Below, piece by piece: positions 16,452 to 27,282 of a DNA stretch of 41,689 nt (position 1 is its first letter; the number at the start of each line of letters is the position of its first letter). Origin of the DNA: Nakamurella silvestris (GTDB lineage Bacteria > Actinomycetota > Actinomycetes > Mycobacteriales > Nakamurellaceae); NCBI GenBank assembly GCA_003576535.1, contig QXCQ01000026.1:207-41895 (forward strand), written 5' to 3'. The notes under the pieces are model-generated. The model was given only the letters and a program-made list of their open reading frames with translations. It had not been told where the DNA came from and did not search any database. A program made the translations under genes and the position numbers.

Positions 16452-17903
16452 TCAGCGCAGGGCGACGGCGGACGGTTCGATCGGGTCGGGCAGGACCGAC
16501 CCGCCGGTGAGGTAGGTGTCGACCCCGGCGGCGGCCGAGCGGCCCTCCGCGATGGCCCAGACGATCAGCGACTGTCCGCGGCCGGCATCCCCGGCCACGA
16601 ACACCCCCGGGATGCTCGTCATGTAGTTCTCGTCCCGGTGCACCGCGCCGCGCGAGGTGAGCTGGACACCGAGCTCGGTGATCAGGCCCGGCAGTTCCGG
16701 CCCGGTGAATCCCAGGGCGATCAGGACCACGTCCGCCTCGATGTGCGTCTCGGTGCCCTCGGTGGGGATGAAGCTGCCCGGGATGCGCTTGCCCTCGACC
16801 AGGTCGATGCCCTTGATCGCGCCGTTCTCGCCGACGAAGGAGGTGGAGTTGACACCGAAGATGCGCTCGCCGCCCTCCTCGTGGGCCGAACCGGTCCGCA
16901 GCATCAGCGGGTAGGTCGGCCACGGGGTGGAGACGTCACGCTGCAGCGGCGGCTGCACGTGGATGTCGAGCTGGCGCACCGAGGCCGCGTTCTGCCGCAG
17001 GGCCGTGCCGTAGCAGTCCGCACCGGTGTCGCCGCCGCCGATGATCACCACATGCTTGCCGGTGACGTCGATCGACATCGCGTCGAGGGTGCCTTCGAGC
17101 ACCCGGTTGGCCTGGACCAGGTAGTCCATCGCCAGGTGCACCCCGGCCAGATCCCGTCCGTCCACCTCGATCTCGCGCGGGACGGTGGATCCGTTGCACA
17201 GGATCACCGCGTCGTAGCCGCGGCGCAGGTCCGCCACGGTGATGTCGACGCCGACGTTGCAGTTGGCGACGAAGCGGACGCCTTCGGCGGACAGCTGGGC
17301 CAGCCGCCGGTCCAGGACGACCCGCTCCATCTTGAACTCGGGGATGCCGTAGCGCAGCAGTCCGCCGATCCGGCCGTCCCGCTCGTAGACGGTGACGGCG
17401 TGGCCGGCCCGGGCCAGCTGCTGGGCGGCTGCCAGACCGGCGGGGCCGGAGCCGACGACGGCCACCTTCTTGCCGGTGGAGATGGCGGCCGGGTGCGGCT
17501 TGAGGCCGTGGCCGTCCTCGACGGACCAGTCCGCGATCTGCTGTTCGACCAGTTTGATGGACACCGGGTCGTCACCGATGCCCAGGACGCAGGAGCCCTC
17601 GCACGGCGCCGGGCAGAGCCGACCGGTGAACTCGGGGAAGTTGTTCGTCGCGTGCAGCCGGTCGGAGGCGTCCTTCCAGCGATCGGTGCGGACGAGGTCG
17701 TTCCACTCCGGGATCAGGTTGCCGAGCGGACAGCCCTGGTGGCAGAACGCCACCCCGCAGTCCATGCACCGGGTGGCCTGCACCCGGGTGTCGGCCGCGC
17801 TGAACGGCTCGTACACCTCTTTCCAGTCCCGCAGGCGCAACGGCACCGGACGACGCTGGGGGGTTTCCCGGGTGTGCTTGAGGAATCCTGACGGATCAGC
17901 CAT
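16452..17903 (-). CDS. gltD: Glutamate synthase (NADPH) small subunit
   Basis: Beta subunit of glutamate synthase, 483 residues; it passes electrons from NADPH through FAD and iron-sulfur clusters to GltB. The N-terminal ferredoxin-like part has two Cys groups, [17 protein letters not shown] (about 45–65) and CPAPCEGSC (about 95–110). Then come the FAD motif [18 protein letters not shown], the [15 protein letters not shown] signature, the NADPH motif [17 protein letters not shown] and the FAD end motif [22 protein letters not shown]. The ATG at 17903 overlaps the end of gltB by 8 nt, so the two are translationally coupled. Confidence 0.97.
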   Translation of the reverse strand: MADPSGFLKHTRETPQRRPVPLRLRDWKEVYEPFSAADTRVQATRCMDCGVAFCHQGCPLGNLIPEWNDLVRTDRWKDASDRLHATNNFPEFTGRLCPAPCEGSCVLGIGDDPVSIKLVEQQIADWSVEDGHGLKPHPAAISTGKKVAVVGSGPAGLAAAQQLARAGHAVTVYERDGRIGGLLRYGIPEFKMERVVLDRRLAQLSAEGVRFVANCNVGVDITVADLRRGYDAVILCNGSTVPREIEVDGRDLAGVHLAMDYLVQANRVLEGTLDAMSIDVTGKHVVIIGGGDTGADCYGTALRQNAASVRQLDIHVQPPLQRDVSTPWPTYPLMLRTGSAHEEGGERIFGVNSTSFVGENGAIKGIDLVEGKRIPGSFIPTEGTETHIEADVVLIALGFTGPELPGLITELGVQLTSRGAVHRDENYMTSIPGVFVAGDAGRGQSLIVWAIAEGRSAAAGVDTYLTGGSVLPDPIEPSAVALR

Positions 17904-20900
17904 GTGAGGCCTCCATGATGAACTGGTCGGCGTCCAGACCGCGGGCGTCGGCCTCGGCCCGAAGACCGAGGACCCGGCGGTAGTCGCGAGGCATGATGCG
18001 GGAGAAACGCTGGGCCGAGGCCGGCCAGTCGATCAGCAGGGCCTTGGCGATCGGCGATCCGGTCAGCTCGGCGTGGCTGGTGATCACCTCGCCGAGCCAG
18101 ATGACCTCGTCCTCGGCGAGCGGTTCGACGTCGACGAGTTCGGGGTTGACCTTGGCGACCTCGACGTCGAGCAGGTAGGCGATGCCACCGCTCATGCCGG
18201 CGGCGACGTTGCGCCCGGTACGGCCGAGGATGACGACCCGACCACCGGTCATGTACTCGCAGGCGTGGTCCCCCGCGCCTTCGACGACGAACAGGGCACC
18301 GGAGTTGCGGACGCCGAAGCGTTCGCCGACCCGGCCGCGCAGGTAGCACTCACCGGAGGTGGCGCCGTAGCCGATGGTGTTGCCGGCGATCACCTGCACC
18401 TTGGCACCGGGTGCCTGGGCCGGGGAGTCCTCGTCGGGTTTGACGATGATCCGACCGCCGGACAGGCCCTTGGCGACGTAGTCGTTCGCGTCGCCGGTCA
18501 GGTTCAGGGTGATGCCCCGGGGCAGGAAGGCCCCGAGGGACTGTCCGGCCGTGCCCGTCAGTTCGACGGTGAGGGTGTCGTCCGGGAGTCCGTCCGGGCC
18601 GAACCGGCGGGTGACCTCGGAGCCGAGCATGGTGCCGGCCGTCCGGTCCACGTTCCGGATCGGCAGGGCGACCGTTGCCGGTGCCCCCGATTCCAGGTTG
18701 GTGGCGAACTGCTCGATCAAGCGGGCGTCGAGGGTCTTCGACAGATCGTGCTGGGCCGGGTGGGTGCAGTAGTGGTCGCTGTCCACGTCGGCGATCTCCA
18801 GCAGCGGGGACAGGTCGAGCCCACGGGCACGGTGGTGGTCGACGGCCTTGCTGATGTCGAGCAGTTCCACGTGGCCGACGGCCTCGTCCACCGACCGGAA
18901 GCCCAGGGCCGCCAGGTAGTGGCGGACCTGCTCGGCCAGGAAGAGGAAGAAGGTCTCGACGAATTCGGGTTTGCCGGTGTAGCGGTCCCGCAGGACCGGG
19001 TTCTGGGTGGCGATGCCGACCGGACAGGTGTCCAGGTGGCAGACCCGCATCATGACGCAGCCCGAGACGACCAGCGGCGCGGTCGAGAAACCGTACTCCT
19101 CGGCCCCGAGCAGCATGGCGACGATGACGTCACGGCCGGTCTTCAGGCCGCCGTCGGTCTGCACCCTGACCTGCTCGCGGAGCTTGTTCAGCCGCAGCGT
19201 CTGCTGGGCCTCGGCCAGGCCGAGTTCCCACGGCTGTCCGGTGTGCTTGAGCGAGGTCAACGGTGCCGCACCGGTGCCGCCGTCGTAACCGGCGACGATG
19301 ATGGTGTCCGCGTGCGCCTTGGCCACACCGGCCGCGACGGTGCCGACACCCGGTTCGGACACCAGCTTCACCGAGACCTTGGCGGCCGGGTTGGCGTTGC
19401 GCACATCGTGGATCAGCTGCTTCAGATCCTCGATGGAGTAGATGTCGTGGTGCGGCGGCGGGGAGATGAGACCGACACCGGTGGTGGCGTGACGGGTGGC
19501 CGCGATCCAGGGGTAGACCTTGGTCCCGGGCAGCTGACCGCCCTCACCCGGCTTGGCCCCCTGGGCCATCTTCAGCTGGATCTCGCCGGCGTTGACGAGG
19601 TAGGCGCTGGTGACCCCGAAACGTCCGGAGGCCACCTGCTTGATGAAGGACCGGCGGGTGGGGTCGAGCAACCGCTCGACGTCCTCGCCGCCCTCACCGG
19701 TGTTGGACTTGCCGCCGAGACGGTTCATCGCCACCGCCAGGGTGGTGTGCGCCTCCTCGGAGATGGAGCCGTACGACATCGCGCCGGTGACGAACCGTTT
19801 GACGATCTCGGCGGCCGGCTCGACCTCCTCCAGCGGGACGGAGGGCTGCTCGTCGGTGCGCAGCTCGAACAGGCCACGCAGCGTCGCACCCTTGCGGGAC
19901 AGCTCGTCGACCGCGTCGGTGTACCGGCGGAACACCGATTCCTGTTTGGTCCTGGTGGCGTGCTGCAGCAGGTAGACGGTCTCCGGGTTGAACAGGTGGA
20001 TCTCGCCCTCGCGACGCCACTTGTACTGGCCGCCGACCTCCAGCCCACGGTGCTCACGGGCAGCGGTGTTCAGCTGGAAGCCCAGGGCGTGCCGGGAGGC
20101 GACGTCGGCGGCGATGACGTCGAGGTCCGAGCCACCCATCCGGGAGCTGGTCCCGGTGAAGTACTCGTCCAGGACACCGGAGTCCAGGCCGAAGGCGGCG
20201 AACACCTGCGCACCACGGTAGGAGCCGACGGTGGAGATGCCCATCTTGGACATGACCTTCAGCACCCCCTTGCCGAGGGCGTAGATGATGTTCTTGATCG
20301 CCTGTGCGGCGGTGACGTCGCCCAGCATGCCCGAGAGCGCCAGGTCCTCGGCGGACTCCATCGCCAGATACGGGTTGACCGCACCCGCGCCGTAGCCCAG
20401 GAGCAGTGCCACGTGATGCACCTCGCGGGCGTCACCGCTCTCGACCACCAGGCCCACCTTGAGCCGGGTCTTCTGCCGGACCAGGTGCTGGTGGATGGCC
20501 GAGGTGAGCAGCAGCGACGGGATCGGTGCCTGCTCGGGGTTGCAGTTGCGGTCGGTGAGCACGATGATCCGCGCACCGTTCTCGATCGCCTCGTCGGTCT
20601 GGCGACGACAGCTCTCGATGGCATCGGCCAGGGCGGCTCCCCCGCCGGCCACGTCGTACAGGCCGGAGATCACGGCGGAACCGAGTCCGGGCAGGTTGCC
20701 GTCGGAGTTGATCCCGATCAGCTTGGCCAGCTCGTCGTTGTCGATCACCGGGAAGGGCAGCAGCACCTGGCGGCAGGAGGCCGGTCCCGGGTCGAGCAGG
20801 TTCTGCTCGGGCCCGATCACCGAGGACAGGGAGGTGACGACCTGTTCCCGGATGGCATCCAGCGGCGGGTTGGTGACCTGGGCGAACAACTGGGAGAAGT

Positions 20901-22476
20901 AGTCGAAGACCAGTCGCGGTTTCTCCGACAGCACGGCCTCGGGGGTGTCGGTGCCCATGGCACCGATACCCTCGGCCGCGCTCTGGGCCATCGGGGTGAT
21001 GAGGACGCGCAGGTCCTCCTCGGTGTACCCGTGAACCTGCTGGCGGCGCAGCACCGCGCTGTGATCGGGGATCACGTGCTCCCGCTCGGGGAGGGTGGCC
21101 AGTTCCAGCCGGCCGGCGTGGACCCAGTCCGCGTACGGGTTGGCCGCGGCCAATGCGCCCTTGACGTCCAGATCGTTGAGGATCTGCCCGGACACGGTGT
21201 CGATGAGGAACATCCGGCCCGGCTGCAGCCGACCGCGTTCGACGACCTGGGAGGCCGGGATCGGCAGCACACCGGACTCGGAAGCCAGGATGACGGTGTC
21301 GTCGACGGTCCGCCACCAGCGGCCGGGACGCAGGCCGTTGCGGTCGAGGGTGGCACCGAGCAGTCGACCGTCGGTGAAGGTCACACAGGCCGGGCCGTCC
21401 CAGGGCTCCATCAGCGAGGCGTGGAACTCGGCGAAGCCACGGACCGCGGGGTCCATGGTCGCGTTGTTCTCCCAGGCCTCCGGGATCATCATCAGCATCG
21501 CGTGCGGCAGGCTCCGCCCGCCCAGGTGCAGCAGTTCGAGCACCTCGTCGAAGGACGCCGAGTCGGAGGCCTCGTTGGAGCAGATCGGATACACCCGGGA
21601 CAGGTCGCCGGGGATCAGATCGGTCGCCAGCAGCGCCTCACGGGCGCGCATCCGGTTCCGGTTGCCACGCACCGTGTTGATCTCGCCGTTGTGCGCGATG
21701 AACCGGTACGGGTGGGCCAACGGCCAGGCCGGGAAGGTGTTGGTGGAGAAGCGGGAGTGCACGATCGCGATGGCGGACTCGGTCCGCTCGTCGGTCAGAT
21801 CGGGGAAGAACGCCGGCAGCTGCTCGGTGGTCAGCATGCCCTTGTAGGTGATCGTCCGGCTCGACAGCGACGGGAAGTAGACCCCGACCCCCGCCTCGTC
21901 GGTGGCGTGCTCGATCCGCTTGCGGGCCGGGTAGACCAGCCGGTCGAGATCGATCCCGAAGGGGCGGGTTCCGTCGGCGGCGGCCGGAGCGGCCAGGATC
22001 AGCTGCTCGAAGACCGGCATGACGTCCAGGGCCATCTGACCGACCCCGGATTCGACCGGGCGCGTCGGGACCGGACGCCAGCCCAGCAGCTCGAGGTTCT
22101 CCTCGGCGACGATCGCGGCGATGATCTCCTTGGCCTTGGCCCGCTCGGTCTCGTCCACCGGGAGGAAGCCCAGGCCGGCCACGTAGGCCGTGCCGTCGGC
22201 GTCGACCCCGTCGGGGACCGTCGGCAGCTCGAAGACCGCCACGGCACGCAGGAGCTTGTCAGGGATCTGCAGGAGAAGTCCGGCACCGTCTCCGACTGCG
22301 GGGTCGGCACCGGCGGCACCGCGGTGATCCAGGTTGATCAGGGCCGTGATGCCGTCAGCGACAATCTTGTGGCTCCGGCGACCCTTGATGTCCGCCACTG
22401 CGGCCACGCCGCAGGCGTCGCGTTCGTACTTCGGGTCGTACAGCCCCACTGGGGCGGGTATTGCCGAGAAATTCAT
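17896..22476 (-). CDS. gltB: Glutamate synthase (NADPH) large subunit
   Basis: Alpha subunit of glutamate synthase, 1526 residues; converts 2-oxoglutarate and glutamine to two glutamates. The N-terminal glutamine amidotransferase domain starts after a short propeptide, with the nucleophile Cys in [12 protein letters not shown] (about residue 22). The central and FMN-binding domains follow ([39 protein letters not shown]). The 3Fe-4S ligands are in [15 protein letters not shown], and the C-terminal beta-helix domain ([17 protein letters not shown]-type glycine repeats) is complete. Start ATG 22476 with GGGAG upstream; the longer in-frame TTG at 22551 is not supported. Operon gltB-gltD; the leader is about 210 nt if the promoter called here is right. 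Confidence 0.97.
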   Translation of the reverse strand: MNFSAIPAPVGLYDPKYERDACGVAAVADIKGRRSHKIVADGITALINLDHRGAAGADPAVGDGAGLLLQIPDKLLRAVAVFELPTVPDGVDADGTAYVAGLGFLPVDETERAKAKEIIAAIVAEENLELLGWRPVPTRPVESGVGQMALDVMPVFEQLILAAPAAADGTRPFGIDLDRLVYPARKRIEHATDEAGVGVYFPSLSSRTITYKGMLTTEQLPAFFPDLTDERTESAIAIVHSRFSTNTFPAWPLAHPYRFIAHNGEINTVRGNRNRMRAREALLATDLIPGDLSRVYPICSNEASDSASFDEVLELLHLGGRSLPHAMLMMIPEAWENNATMDPAVRGFAEFHASLMEPWDGPACVTFTDGRLLGATLDRNGLRPGRWWRTVDDTVILASESGVLPIPASQVVERGRLQPGRMFLIDTVSGQILNDLDVKGALAAANPYADWVHAGRLELATLPEREHVIPDHSAVLRRQQVHGYTEEDLRVLITPMAQSAAEGIGAMGTDTPEAVLSEKPRLVFDYFSQLFAQVTNPPLDAIREQVVTSLSSVIGPEQNLLDPGPASCRQVLLPFPVIDNDELAKLIGINSDGNLPGLGSAVISGLYDVAGGGAALADAIESCRRQTDEAIENGARIIVLTDRNCNPEQAPIPSLLLTSAIHQHLVRQKTRLKVGLVVESGDAREVHHVALLLGYGAGAVNPYLAMESAEDLALSGMLGDVTAAQAIKNIIYALGKGVLKVMSKMGISTVGSYRGAQVFAAFGLDSGVLDEYFTGTSSRMGGSDLDVIAADVASRHALGFQLNTAAREHRGLEVGGQYKWRREGEIHLFNPETVYLLQHATRTKQESVFRRYTDAVDELSRKGATLRGLFELRTDEQPSVPLEEVEPAAEIVKRFVTGAMSYGSISEEAHTTLAVAMNRLGGKSNTGEGGEDVERLLDPTRRSFIKQVASGRFGVTSAYLVNAGEIQLKMAQGAKPGEGGQLPGTKVYPWIAATRHATTGVGLISPPPHHDIYSIEDLKQLIHDVRNANPAAKVSVKLVSEPGVGTVAAGVAKAHADTIIVAGYDGGTGAAPLTSLKHTGQPWELGLAEAQQTLRLNKLREQVRVQTDGGLKTGRDVIVAMLLGAEEYGFSTAPLVVSGCVMMRVCHLDTCPVGIATQNPVLRDRYTGKPEFVETFFLFLAEQVRHYLAALGFRSVDEAVGHVELLDISKAVDHHRARGLDLSPLLEIADVDSDHYCTHPAQHDLSKTLDARLIEQFATNLESGAPATVALPIRNVDRTAGTMLGSEVTRRFGPDGLPDDTLTVELTGTAGQSLGAFLPRGITLNLTGDANDYVAKGLSGGRIIVKPDEDSPAQAPGAKVQVIAGNTIGYGATSGECYLRGRVGERFGVRNSGALFVVEGAGDHACEYMTGGRVVILGRTGRNVAAGMSGGIAYLLDVEVAKVNPELVDVEPLAEDEVIWLGEVITSHAELTGSPIAKALLIDWPASAQRFSRIMPRDYRRVLGLRAEADARGLDADQFIMEASHG

Positions 22477-22541
22477 GGCAATTCTCCCGTCTGCGTTGTC
22501 GCCCTTGCGGCGAGATGTGGAGAAGCAAATGAAGAAAACAT
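22473..22541 (-). CDS. Possible 22-residue upstream peptide overlapping the gltB start
   Basis: A short frame (starting [10 protein letters not shown], ending TGELP) runs from ATG 22541 to a TGA that overlaps the gltB ATG as ATGA. The ribosome site is weak (GGGCAG). The frame spans the inverted repeat 22503–22553. It may couple translation into gltB, or may be chance; no similarity is recognised. Confidence 0.25.
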   Translation of the reverse strand: MFSSFASPHLAARATTQTGELP

Positions 22542-22553
22542 CTGCCCGCAAGG
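22503..22553 (-). promoter_or_regulatory. Stem-loop in the gltB leader
   Basis: Sixteen-nt arms (22503–22518 and 22538–22553) are inverted copies with two mismatches around a 19-nt loop. It lies 27 nt upstream of the gltB start, inside the predicted mRNA leader, and does not match a riboswitch I know. Confidence 0.5.
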
Positions 22554-22667
22554 CGCTATTTCATCGGAGCTGCCGGCAGATTGATCGATTCCGTCAGCGG
22601 CGGCGCGTCCGGGTCGAGAGGGCACACGGTCAGATCGAGACACGTCTTGTCTGTGCGCTCAACTCGA

Positions 22668-22683
22668 CCGACCTCGAGGTCGG
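22668..22683. promoter_or_regulatory. 16-bp perfect palindrome at the gltB promoter
   Basis: CCGACCTCGAGGTCGG is its own reverse complement. It starts 11 nt downstream of the TACCCT box, overlapping the expected early transcribed region, a good place for a repressor. No regulator is identified. Confidence 0.5.
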
Positions 22684-22693
22684 GACGCCACAG

Positions 22694-22722
22694 CAGGGTA
22701 AATGTGCGTCGTCTCGACCTCA
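22694..22722 (-). promoter_or_regulatory. Predicted gltB promoter
   Basis: On the minus strand TTGAGG (22722–22717), a 17-nt spacer and TACCCT (22699–22694) fit the housekeeping sigma pattern. It lies in the 316-nt gap between gltB and the lgt stop; the rest of that gap (22723–22792) shows nothing else I can support. Confidence 0.55.
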
Positions 22723-22792
22723 AGTGAGGGCACCAGGACGCCGATGGCCTAGCCGGGAGGACGTTACCAGTTCTCCCTATCGCACTTGTTCG

Positions 22793-23920
22793 TCAGGTTT
22801 GCTTCGTGTGCGGTTCATCTTCGGCGCCGGTGGTCGGCGAGGACACCGCATCCTCGGCCTTACGCAGGTCAGGCGCGGGAGAAGCTGCGGAGTCGGTGGT
22901 GTTACCGCTGTGTGAAATCGTTTCTGTATCGATATCTACCGGATCCTCGTCGAAGGTGACGCCCGGAGCACCGTCCTGGTCCGTGGCGTCTGCGGCCGCA
23001 AGGGCTGCCGCCGCCTCGGCCCGGCCCGCCTTGCCCAGCAGCAGCACGGGATCCTCCCGCGGCACCCGGCGCAGCAGCAGGAACAGCACCGCACCGATGA
23101 ACACCACGATGGAGGTCAGGACGTTGATCCGCAGACCGAAGACATGGGTGGCCGGATCGATCCGCAAGGATTCGATCCACACCCGACCCAGGGTGTAACC
23201 GGCGACGTACAGGGCGAAGGCCCTGCCACCGCCGAGGCGGAAGCGGCGATCGGCCCAGACGACGAGACCGGCGACCAGCAGGTTCCACAGGAGTTCGTAG
23301 AGGAAGGTCGGGTGGAAGGTGCCGCAGAGCATCTCCGGGACGGCCTTGATGTAGTCCGGGCTGAACTCGCAGGTGCCGTAGTCGGCCCCGGGGATGCCGG
23401 CGACCCCGCCGGGGGTGCGGACGAAGACGTCCAGGCCCCAGGGCAGGGTGGTGGCCGACCCGAAGAGCTCCTGGTTGAAGTAGTTGCCGAGCCGGCCGAT
23501 GGCCTGGGCCGTCACCAGCCCGGGGGCGATGGCATCGGCGAAGGCACCGAGGGGCACACCGTACTTCCGGCAGGCGATCAGCGCACCGACGGCCCCCAGG
23601 GCCACCGCGCCCCAGATCCCGAGGCCGCCGTTCCAGATGGCGAAGGCGTTCCAGGGGTTCTTGCCCTCACCGAAGTACAGGTTCGCGTCCGTGATGACGT
23701 GGTACAACCGACCGCCCACGATCCCGAACGGGACCGCGTACACGGCGATGTCGGTGACCATGCCGGGACGGCCGCCCCGTGCCTCCCAGCGCTTGTTGCC
23801 CCAGACCACCGCGACGACGATCCCGACGATGATGAAGACGGCGTAGGCACGGACCGGGAACGGTCCGAGGTCCCAGACCCCTTGCGGCGGGCTCGGAATG
23901 GACGCGAGGTAACTGGGCAT
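22793..23920 (-). CDS. lgt: Prolipoprotein diacylglyceryl transferase
   Basis: Membrane enzyme that adds diacylglycerol to the lipobox Cys of prelipoproteins such as LivK. 375 residues, with about seven hydrophobic segments in the first 290. The Lgt signature AQAIGRLGNYFNQELFG lies near 140–156, containing the essential Arg and Asn; GIVGGRLYHV and HPTFLYELLWN are also family motifs. The C-terminal 85–90 residues form a hydrophilic Ala/Asp/Glu/Thr-rich tail, a common extension in actinobacteria. The start ATG 23920 has AAGGAA upstream. It lies downstream of trpA in the same direction, as in M. tuberculosis (trpA Rv1613–lgt Rv1614). Confidence 0.96.
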   Translation of the reverse strand: MPSYLASIPSPPQGVWDLGPFPVRAYAVFIIVGIVVAVVWGNKRWEARGGRPGMVTDIAVYAVPFGIVGGRLYHVITDANLYFGEGKNPWNAFAIWNGGLGIWGAVALGAVGALIACRKYGVPLGAFADAIAPGLVTAQAIGRLGNYFNQELFGSATTLPWGLDVFVRTPGGVAGIPGADYGTCEFSPDYIKAVPEMLCGTFHPTFLYELLWNLLVAGLVVWADRRFRLGGGRAFALYVAGYTLGRVWIESLRIDPATHVFGLRINVLTSIVVFIGAVLFLLLRRVPREDPVLLLGKAGRAEAAAALAAADATDQDGAPGVTFDEDPVDIDTETISHSGNTTDSAASPAPDLRKAEDAVSSPTTGAEDEPHTKQT

Positions 23921-24039
23921 CGGTTTCCTTGGGGCTGGGACCTACGGTCGGATTCGAGGTCTGGAACTGCTGGACAGTGTGCCAGGAAGGGATCGCGATC
24001 AGGGTCGGCAGGGCTCCTGAAACGGTCGAACCGGGCGAT

Positions 24040-24060
24040 CCGGGCATCAGTGCCGCCCGG
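24040..24060 (-). terminator. Possible trpA terminator
   Basis: CCGGGC/GCCCGG (24040–24045 and 24055–24060) gives a 6-bp stem with a 9-nt loop, 13 nt past the trpA stop. Short, and without a T run. Confidence 0.4.
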
Positions 24061-24072
24061 GACCGGCGAGGC

Positions 24073-24867
24073 TCAGGAGATTGCGGGCACCGTCCCGCGG
24101 ACGCCGGCGGCCAGTTCCTCGGCCAGGGCCCTGGCCTGCTTCTCCCCCTCGGTCACCGCCGAGACGAAAGCCGAGCCGACGATGACACCGTCGGCGAAGG
24201 CGGCGATCTCGGCGGCCTGGGCTCCGGTGCGGACCCCCAGGCCCACCCCGATCGGCAGATCGGTCAGCTCACGGCAACGGGCGACGAGATCCGGTGCCAA
24301 GGAGGACACCTGGTCCCGCGCCCCGGTGACACCCATCGTCGAGGCCGCGTAGAGGAACCCACGGGTGTGTTCCACGGTGCGGGAGATGCGCTCGGTCGGC
24401 GAGGACGGCGCGACCAGGAAGATCGGATCGATACCGTGGGCCTCGGTGGCGGCCAGCCAGTCCCCCGCCTCGTCGACGATCAGGTCCGGGGTGATGACAC
24501 CCAGGCCACCCGCAGCGGCGAGATCCCGGGCGAAGGCGTCGGCCCCGTAGGCCATGATCGGGTTGTAGTAGCTCATCAGGACGGCCTTGCCGCCTTTGGC
24601 CGAGATCTTCTCGACGATGCCGAACAGGTCGGTCAGCCGGAAACCACCCGCCCGCGCGGTTTCGGCCGCAGCCTGGATGACCGGCCCGTCCATCACCGGA
24701 TCGGAGTACGGGACCCCGACCTCGACCAGGTCGCAGCCGGAATCGATCAGCGCGTTGAACATGTCGGCCGAACCGGCCAGGGTCGGATAACCGGCGGGCA
24801 GGTAGCCGATCAGGGCAGCCCTGTTCTGCGCACGGGTCGCCGCGAACAGCTCGCTCAGGCCGGACAT
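24073..24867 (-). CDS. trpA: Tryptophan synthase alpha chain
   Basis: TIM-barrel subunit that splits indole-3-glycerol phosphate to indole. 264 residues. The catalytic acids are in DLVEVGVPYSDPVMDGPVIQ (about 47–66), the phosphate-binding loops later in ITPDLIVDE and GVGLGVRTGAQA, and GVIVGSAFV near 215. Its ATG at 24867 overlaps the trpB TGA by one base, so the two subunits are made together and form the usual alpha2beta2 complex that channels indole. Confidence 0.97.
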   Translation of the reverse strand: MSGLSELFAATRAQNRAALIGYLPAGYPTLAGSADMFNALIDSGCDLVEVGVPYSDPVMDGPVIQAAAETARAGGFRLTDLFGIVEKISAKGGKAVLMSYYNPIMAYGADAFARDLAAAGGLGVITPDLIVDEAGDWLAATEAHGIDPIFLVAPSSPTERISRTVEHTRGFLYAASTMGVTGARDQVSSLAPDLVARCRELTDLPIGVGLGVRTGAQAAEIAAFADGVIVGSAFVSAVTEGEKQARALAEELAAGVRGTVPAIS

Positions 24868-26192
24868 CAGGACTCCTTCGAGGTGGTGTTGCCGGTGGCG
24901 CTGGTGCTGGTCGTGACGGTGCCGGGACCGTCACCGTTGAGCTGGAACCACTCCATGGCAGTTTCCATGTCCTTGTCACCGCGACCGGAGACGTTGATCA
25001 GGACAATGCCCTCGGGGCCGATCTCCTTGGCCAGGACCACGGCGCCGGCCACCGCGTGCGCGGATTCGATCGCCGGGATGATGCCCTCTGTGCGGGACAG
25101 CAGGGCCAGGGCGTCCATCGCCTCGGTGTCGGTGATCGAGCGGAACTCCGCCCGCCCGATCGCGGCGAGGTGGGAGTGCTCCGGGCCGACACCCGGGTAG
25201 TCGAGTCCGGCCGAGATCGAATGGGACTCGATCACCTGGCCGTCCTCGTCCTGCATCATGAACGAGCGCGCGCCGTGCAGCACACCGACCGAGCCGGCCG
25301 AGATGGTCGAGGCGTGGCGTCCGGTGGCGATGCCGTCACCGCCGGCCTCCATGCCGACCAGCCGTACATCGGCGTCGTCGAGGAACGCGTGGAAGGCACC
25401 GATGGCATTGGATCCGCCACCGACGCAGGCGACGACCGCGGAGGGCAGACGGCCGGTCAGGTCGAGGACCTGCTGCCGCGCCTCGAGGCCGATGATCCGC
25501 TGGAAGTCGCGCACCATCATCGGGAACGGGTGCGGGCCGGCGGCGGTGCCGAAGAGGTAGTAGGTGGTGGAGGCGTTGGTGACCCAGTCGCGGAAGGCCT
25601 CGTTGATCGCGTCCTTGAGGGTGGCCGAACCGGAGTCGACGGCGACCACGGTCGCACCGAGCAGACGCATCCTGGCGACGTTGAGGGCCTGCCGCTCGGT
25701 GTCCACCCGCCCCATGTAGATGACACATTCCAGGCCGAGGAGGGCACAGGCGGTTGCCGTGGCGACACCGTGCTGTCCGGCACCGGTCTCGGCGATGACC
25801 CGGGTCTTGCCCATCCGTTTGGTGAGCAGGGCCTGGCCGAGCACGTTGTTGATCTTGTGCGAACCCGTGTGGTTGAGGTCTTCCCGCTTGAGCAGGATCC
25901 GGGCGCCACCGACAAGGGCCGTCAGACGTTCGGCGTCGGTGACCGGGCTGGGCCGCCCACCGTAGGTCTCGGCCAGCCGGTCCAGCTCGTCGAGGAACTC
26001 CGGGTCGTGCCGGGCCTTCGCGAACGCCTCGGCCACTTCGTCGACCACACCGACCAGCGCCTCGGGCAGCCAGCGCCCGCCGAAATCACCGAAATATCCA
26101 CCATCGGTGGGATCGTGCGGTGTCCCGGTGAGTCCGTCGGACGGTCGGGGCAGACCGTCGGCGCGGGGTGGACGCGTGGCGTTGCTGGTCAT
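24867..26192 (-). CDS. trpB: Tryptophan synthase beta chain
   Basis: PLP enzyme joining indole and serine to tryptophan. 441 residues. The PLP lysine is in [10 protein letters not shown], the phosphate-binding glycine loop is GGGSNAIG, and the conserved glutamate is in ETGAGQHG. The N-terminus [14 protein letters not shown] is typical. The start ATG 26192 is chosen by comparison with family N-termini; the ribosome site is poor and the in-frame GTG at 26276 is a less likely alternative. The 112-nt gap after trpC shows no strong hairpin. Confidence 0.95.
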   Translation of the reverse strand: MTSNATRPPRADGLPRPSDGLTGTPHDPTDGGYFGDFGGRWLPEALVGVVDEVAEAFAKARHDPEFLDELDRLAETYGGRPSPVTDAERLTALVGGARILLKREDLNHTGSHKINNVLGQALLTKRMGKTRVIAETGAGQHGVATATACALLGLECVIYMGRVDTERQALNVARMRLLGATVVAVDSGSATLKDAINEAFRDWVTNASTTYYLFGTAAGPHPFPMMVRDFQRIIGLEARQQVLDLTGRLPSAVVACVGGGSNAIGAFHAFLDDADVRLVGMEAGGDGIATGRHASTISAGSVGVLHGARSFMMQDEDGQVIESHSISAGLDYPGVGPEHSHLAAIGRAEFRSITDTEAMDALALLSRTEGIIPAIESAHAVAGAVVLAKEIGPEGIVLINVSGRGDKDMETAMEWFQLNGDGPGTVTTSTSATGNTTSKES

Positions 26193-26304
26193 GGAGGGTT
26201 TCACGTCTTTCGTCTGGAACTGTTCGAGCCGGGGAGAGACCTGCCCCGACGTTGCGGACACACCGCGGGCAGGCACCCGACCCCGGGTTCCCGGCGGGTT
26301 CGTC

Positions 26305-27114
26305 TCAGCGCGCCGGGCGCGGGCAGGACGGGTGGGACCCGGCCGTCACGAGTTCGGCGACGGCGATCCGGGGATCGCTGCTCGTCACCAGACCTTCGCC
26401 GACCAGGACCGCGTCGGCGCCGGCACCGGCGTAGGCCAGCAGGTCGGCCGTGCCCCGGACGCCGGATTCGGCGATCTTGACGACATCGCTGGGCAGTCCG
26501 GGGGCGATCCGGGCGAAGACGTCCCGATCGATCTCGAGGGTCTTCAGGTTCCGGGCGTTGACCCCGATGACCTTGGCCCCGGCGTCGAGGGCCCGATCGG
26601 CCTCACCTTCGGTGTGCACCTCGACCAGGGCCGTCATCCCGAGGGACTCGATCCGGTCGAGCAGGCCGCAGAGCACGTTCTGCTCCAGGGCGGCCACGAT
26701 CAGCAGCACCAGGTCGGCCCCGTGGGCTCGGGCCTCGTGGATCTGATAGGGGGTGACGATGAAATCCTTGCGCAGCACCGGGATCTGGACCGCGGCGCGA
26801 ACGGCGTCGAGATCGGCCAGGGAGCCGCCGAAGCGGCGTTCCTCGGTCAGCACCGAGATCACCCGTGCGCCGCCGGCCTCGTAGATCTTGGCCAGCTCGG
26901 CCGGATCGGCGATGTCGGCCAGCGCTCCCTTGGACGGGCTCGAGCGCTTCACCTCGGCGATGACACCGACCCCGGGCTCCCGGAGGGCGGAGTACACGTC
27001 GATGGCCGCCGGCACATCGGCCGCCCGGGCCTTGACCTCCGCGAGGGGGGTCAACGCCTCCCTGGCCGCCAGATCTTCTCGCACACCGTCGAGGATCGAC
27101 TGCAGCACGCTCAT
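26305..27114 (-). CDS. trpC: Indole-3-glycerol phosphate synthase
   Basis: TIM-barrel enzyme closing the indole ring (CdRP to indole-3-glycerol phosphate). 269 residues, not fused to TrpF. Motifs in order: [13 protein letters not shown] (catalytic Glu and Lys, about 52–63), [50 protein letters not shown] and IAESGVRG. The start ATG 27114 has AAAGGAG 10 nt upstream. The substrate would come from TrpF activity, which PriA of this window probably provides. Confidence 0.97.
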   Translation of the reverse strand: MSVLQSILDGVREDLAAREALTPLAEVKARAADVPAAIDVYSALREPGVGVIAEVKRSSPSKGALADIADPAELAKIYEAGGARVISVLTEERRFGGSLADLDAVRAAVQIPVLRKDFIVTPYQIHEARAHGADLVLLIVAALEQNVLCGLLDRIESLGMTALVEVHTEGEADRALDAGAKVIGVNARNLKTLEIDRDVFARIAPGLPSDVVKIAESGVRGTADLLAYAGAGADAVLVGEGLVTSSDPRIAVAELVTAGSHPSCPRPAR

Positions 27115-27232
27115 CGGCTCGTCTCCTTTGTCCGCACTGAAGTACTCGGGTCATACAAGGGCATTACGTGGTGGTACCCGGTCCTTCGACCACCGAATCG
27201 GCTGTCGACGGAGCGTGGTGGACCACCGGCAC
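27111..27232 (-). promoter_or_regulatory. trpC leader with competing stems and a short upstream frame
   Basis: Four GGTGG/CCACC segments occur on the minus strand, around 27229–27221, 27221–27214, 27194–27188 and 27175–27170. Segment 2 can pair with 3, or 3 with 4 (GGTGGT/ACCACC), the layout of an attenuator. A 17-residue frame (MPLYDPSTS…) ends in a TGA overlapping the trpC ATG. It has no Trp codons, so classical attenuation is not shown. Confidence 0.3.
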
Positions 27233-27260
27233 AACGATTGATCCGTGTGACGTACGCAAT

Positions 27261-27276
27261 CGCGAGTTTTCTCGCG
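27261..27276 (-). terminator. Small hairpin after the trp-region membrane protein gene
   Basis: CGCGAG-TTTT-CTCGCG forms a 6-bp stem seven nt beyond the stop codon at 27283. It could partly separate the trpE and trpC transcripts. Confidence 0.4.
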
Positions 27277-27282
27277 CTAATG

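Noticed and set aside
14026-16515. 829-codon plus-strand frame opposite tesB and pyk
   Set aside because: Runs antisense across two well-supported genes and their terminator.
18073-22584. Very long open frame (1503 codons) on the plus strand opposite gltB
   Set aside because: It mirrors gltB, which has full family motifs. High-GC codon bias keeps antisense frames open; the product is low-complexity Gly/Val/Asp/Gln-rich with no domain.
22477-22792. Riboswitch in the gltB leader
   Set aside because: The stem-loop does not match any glutamine or other riboswitch pattern I know; left as an unassigned structure.
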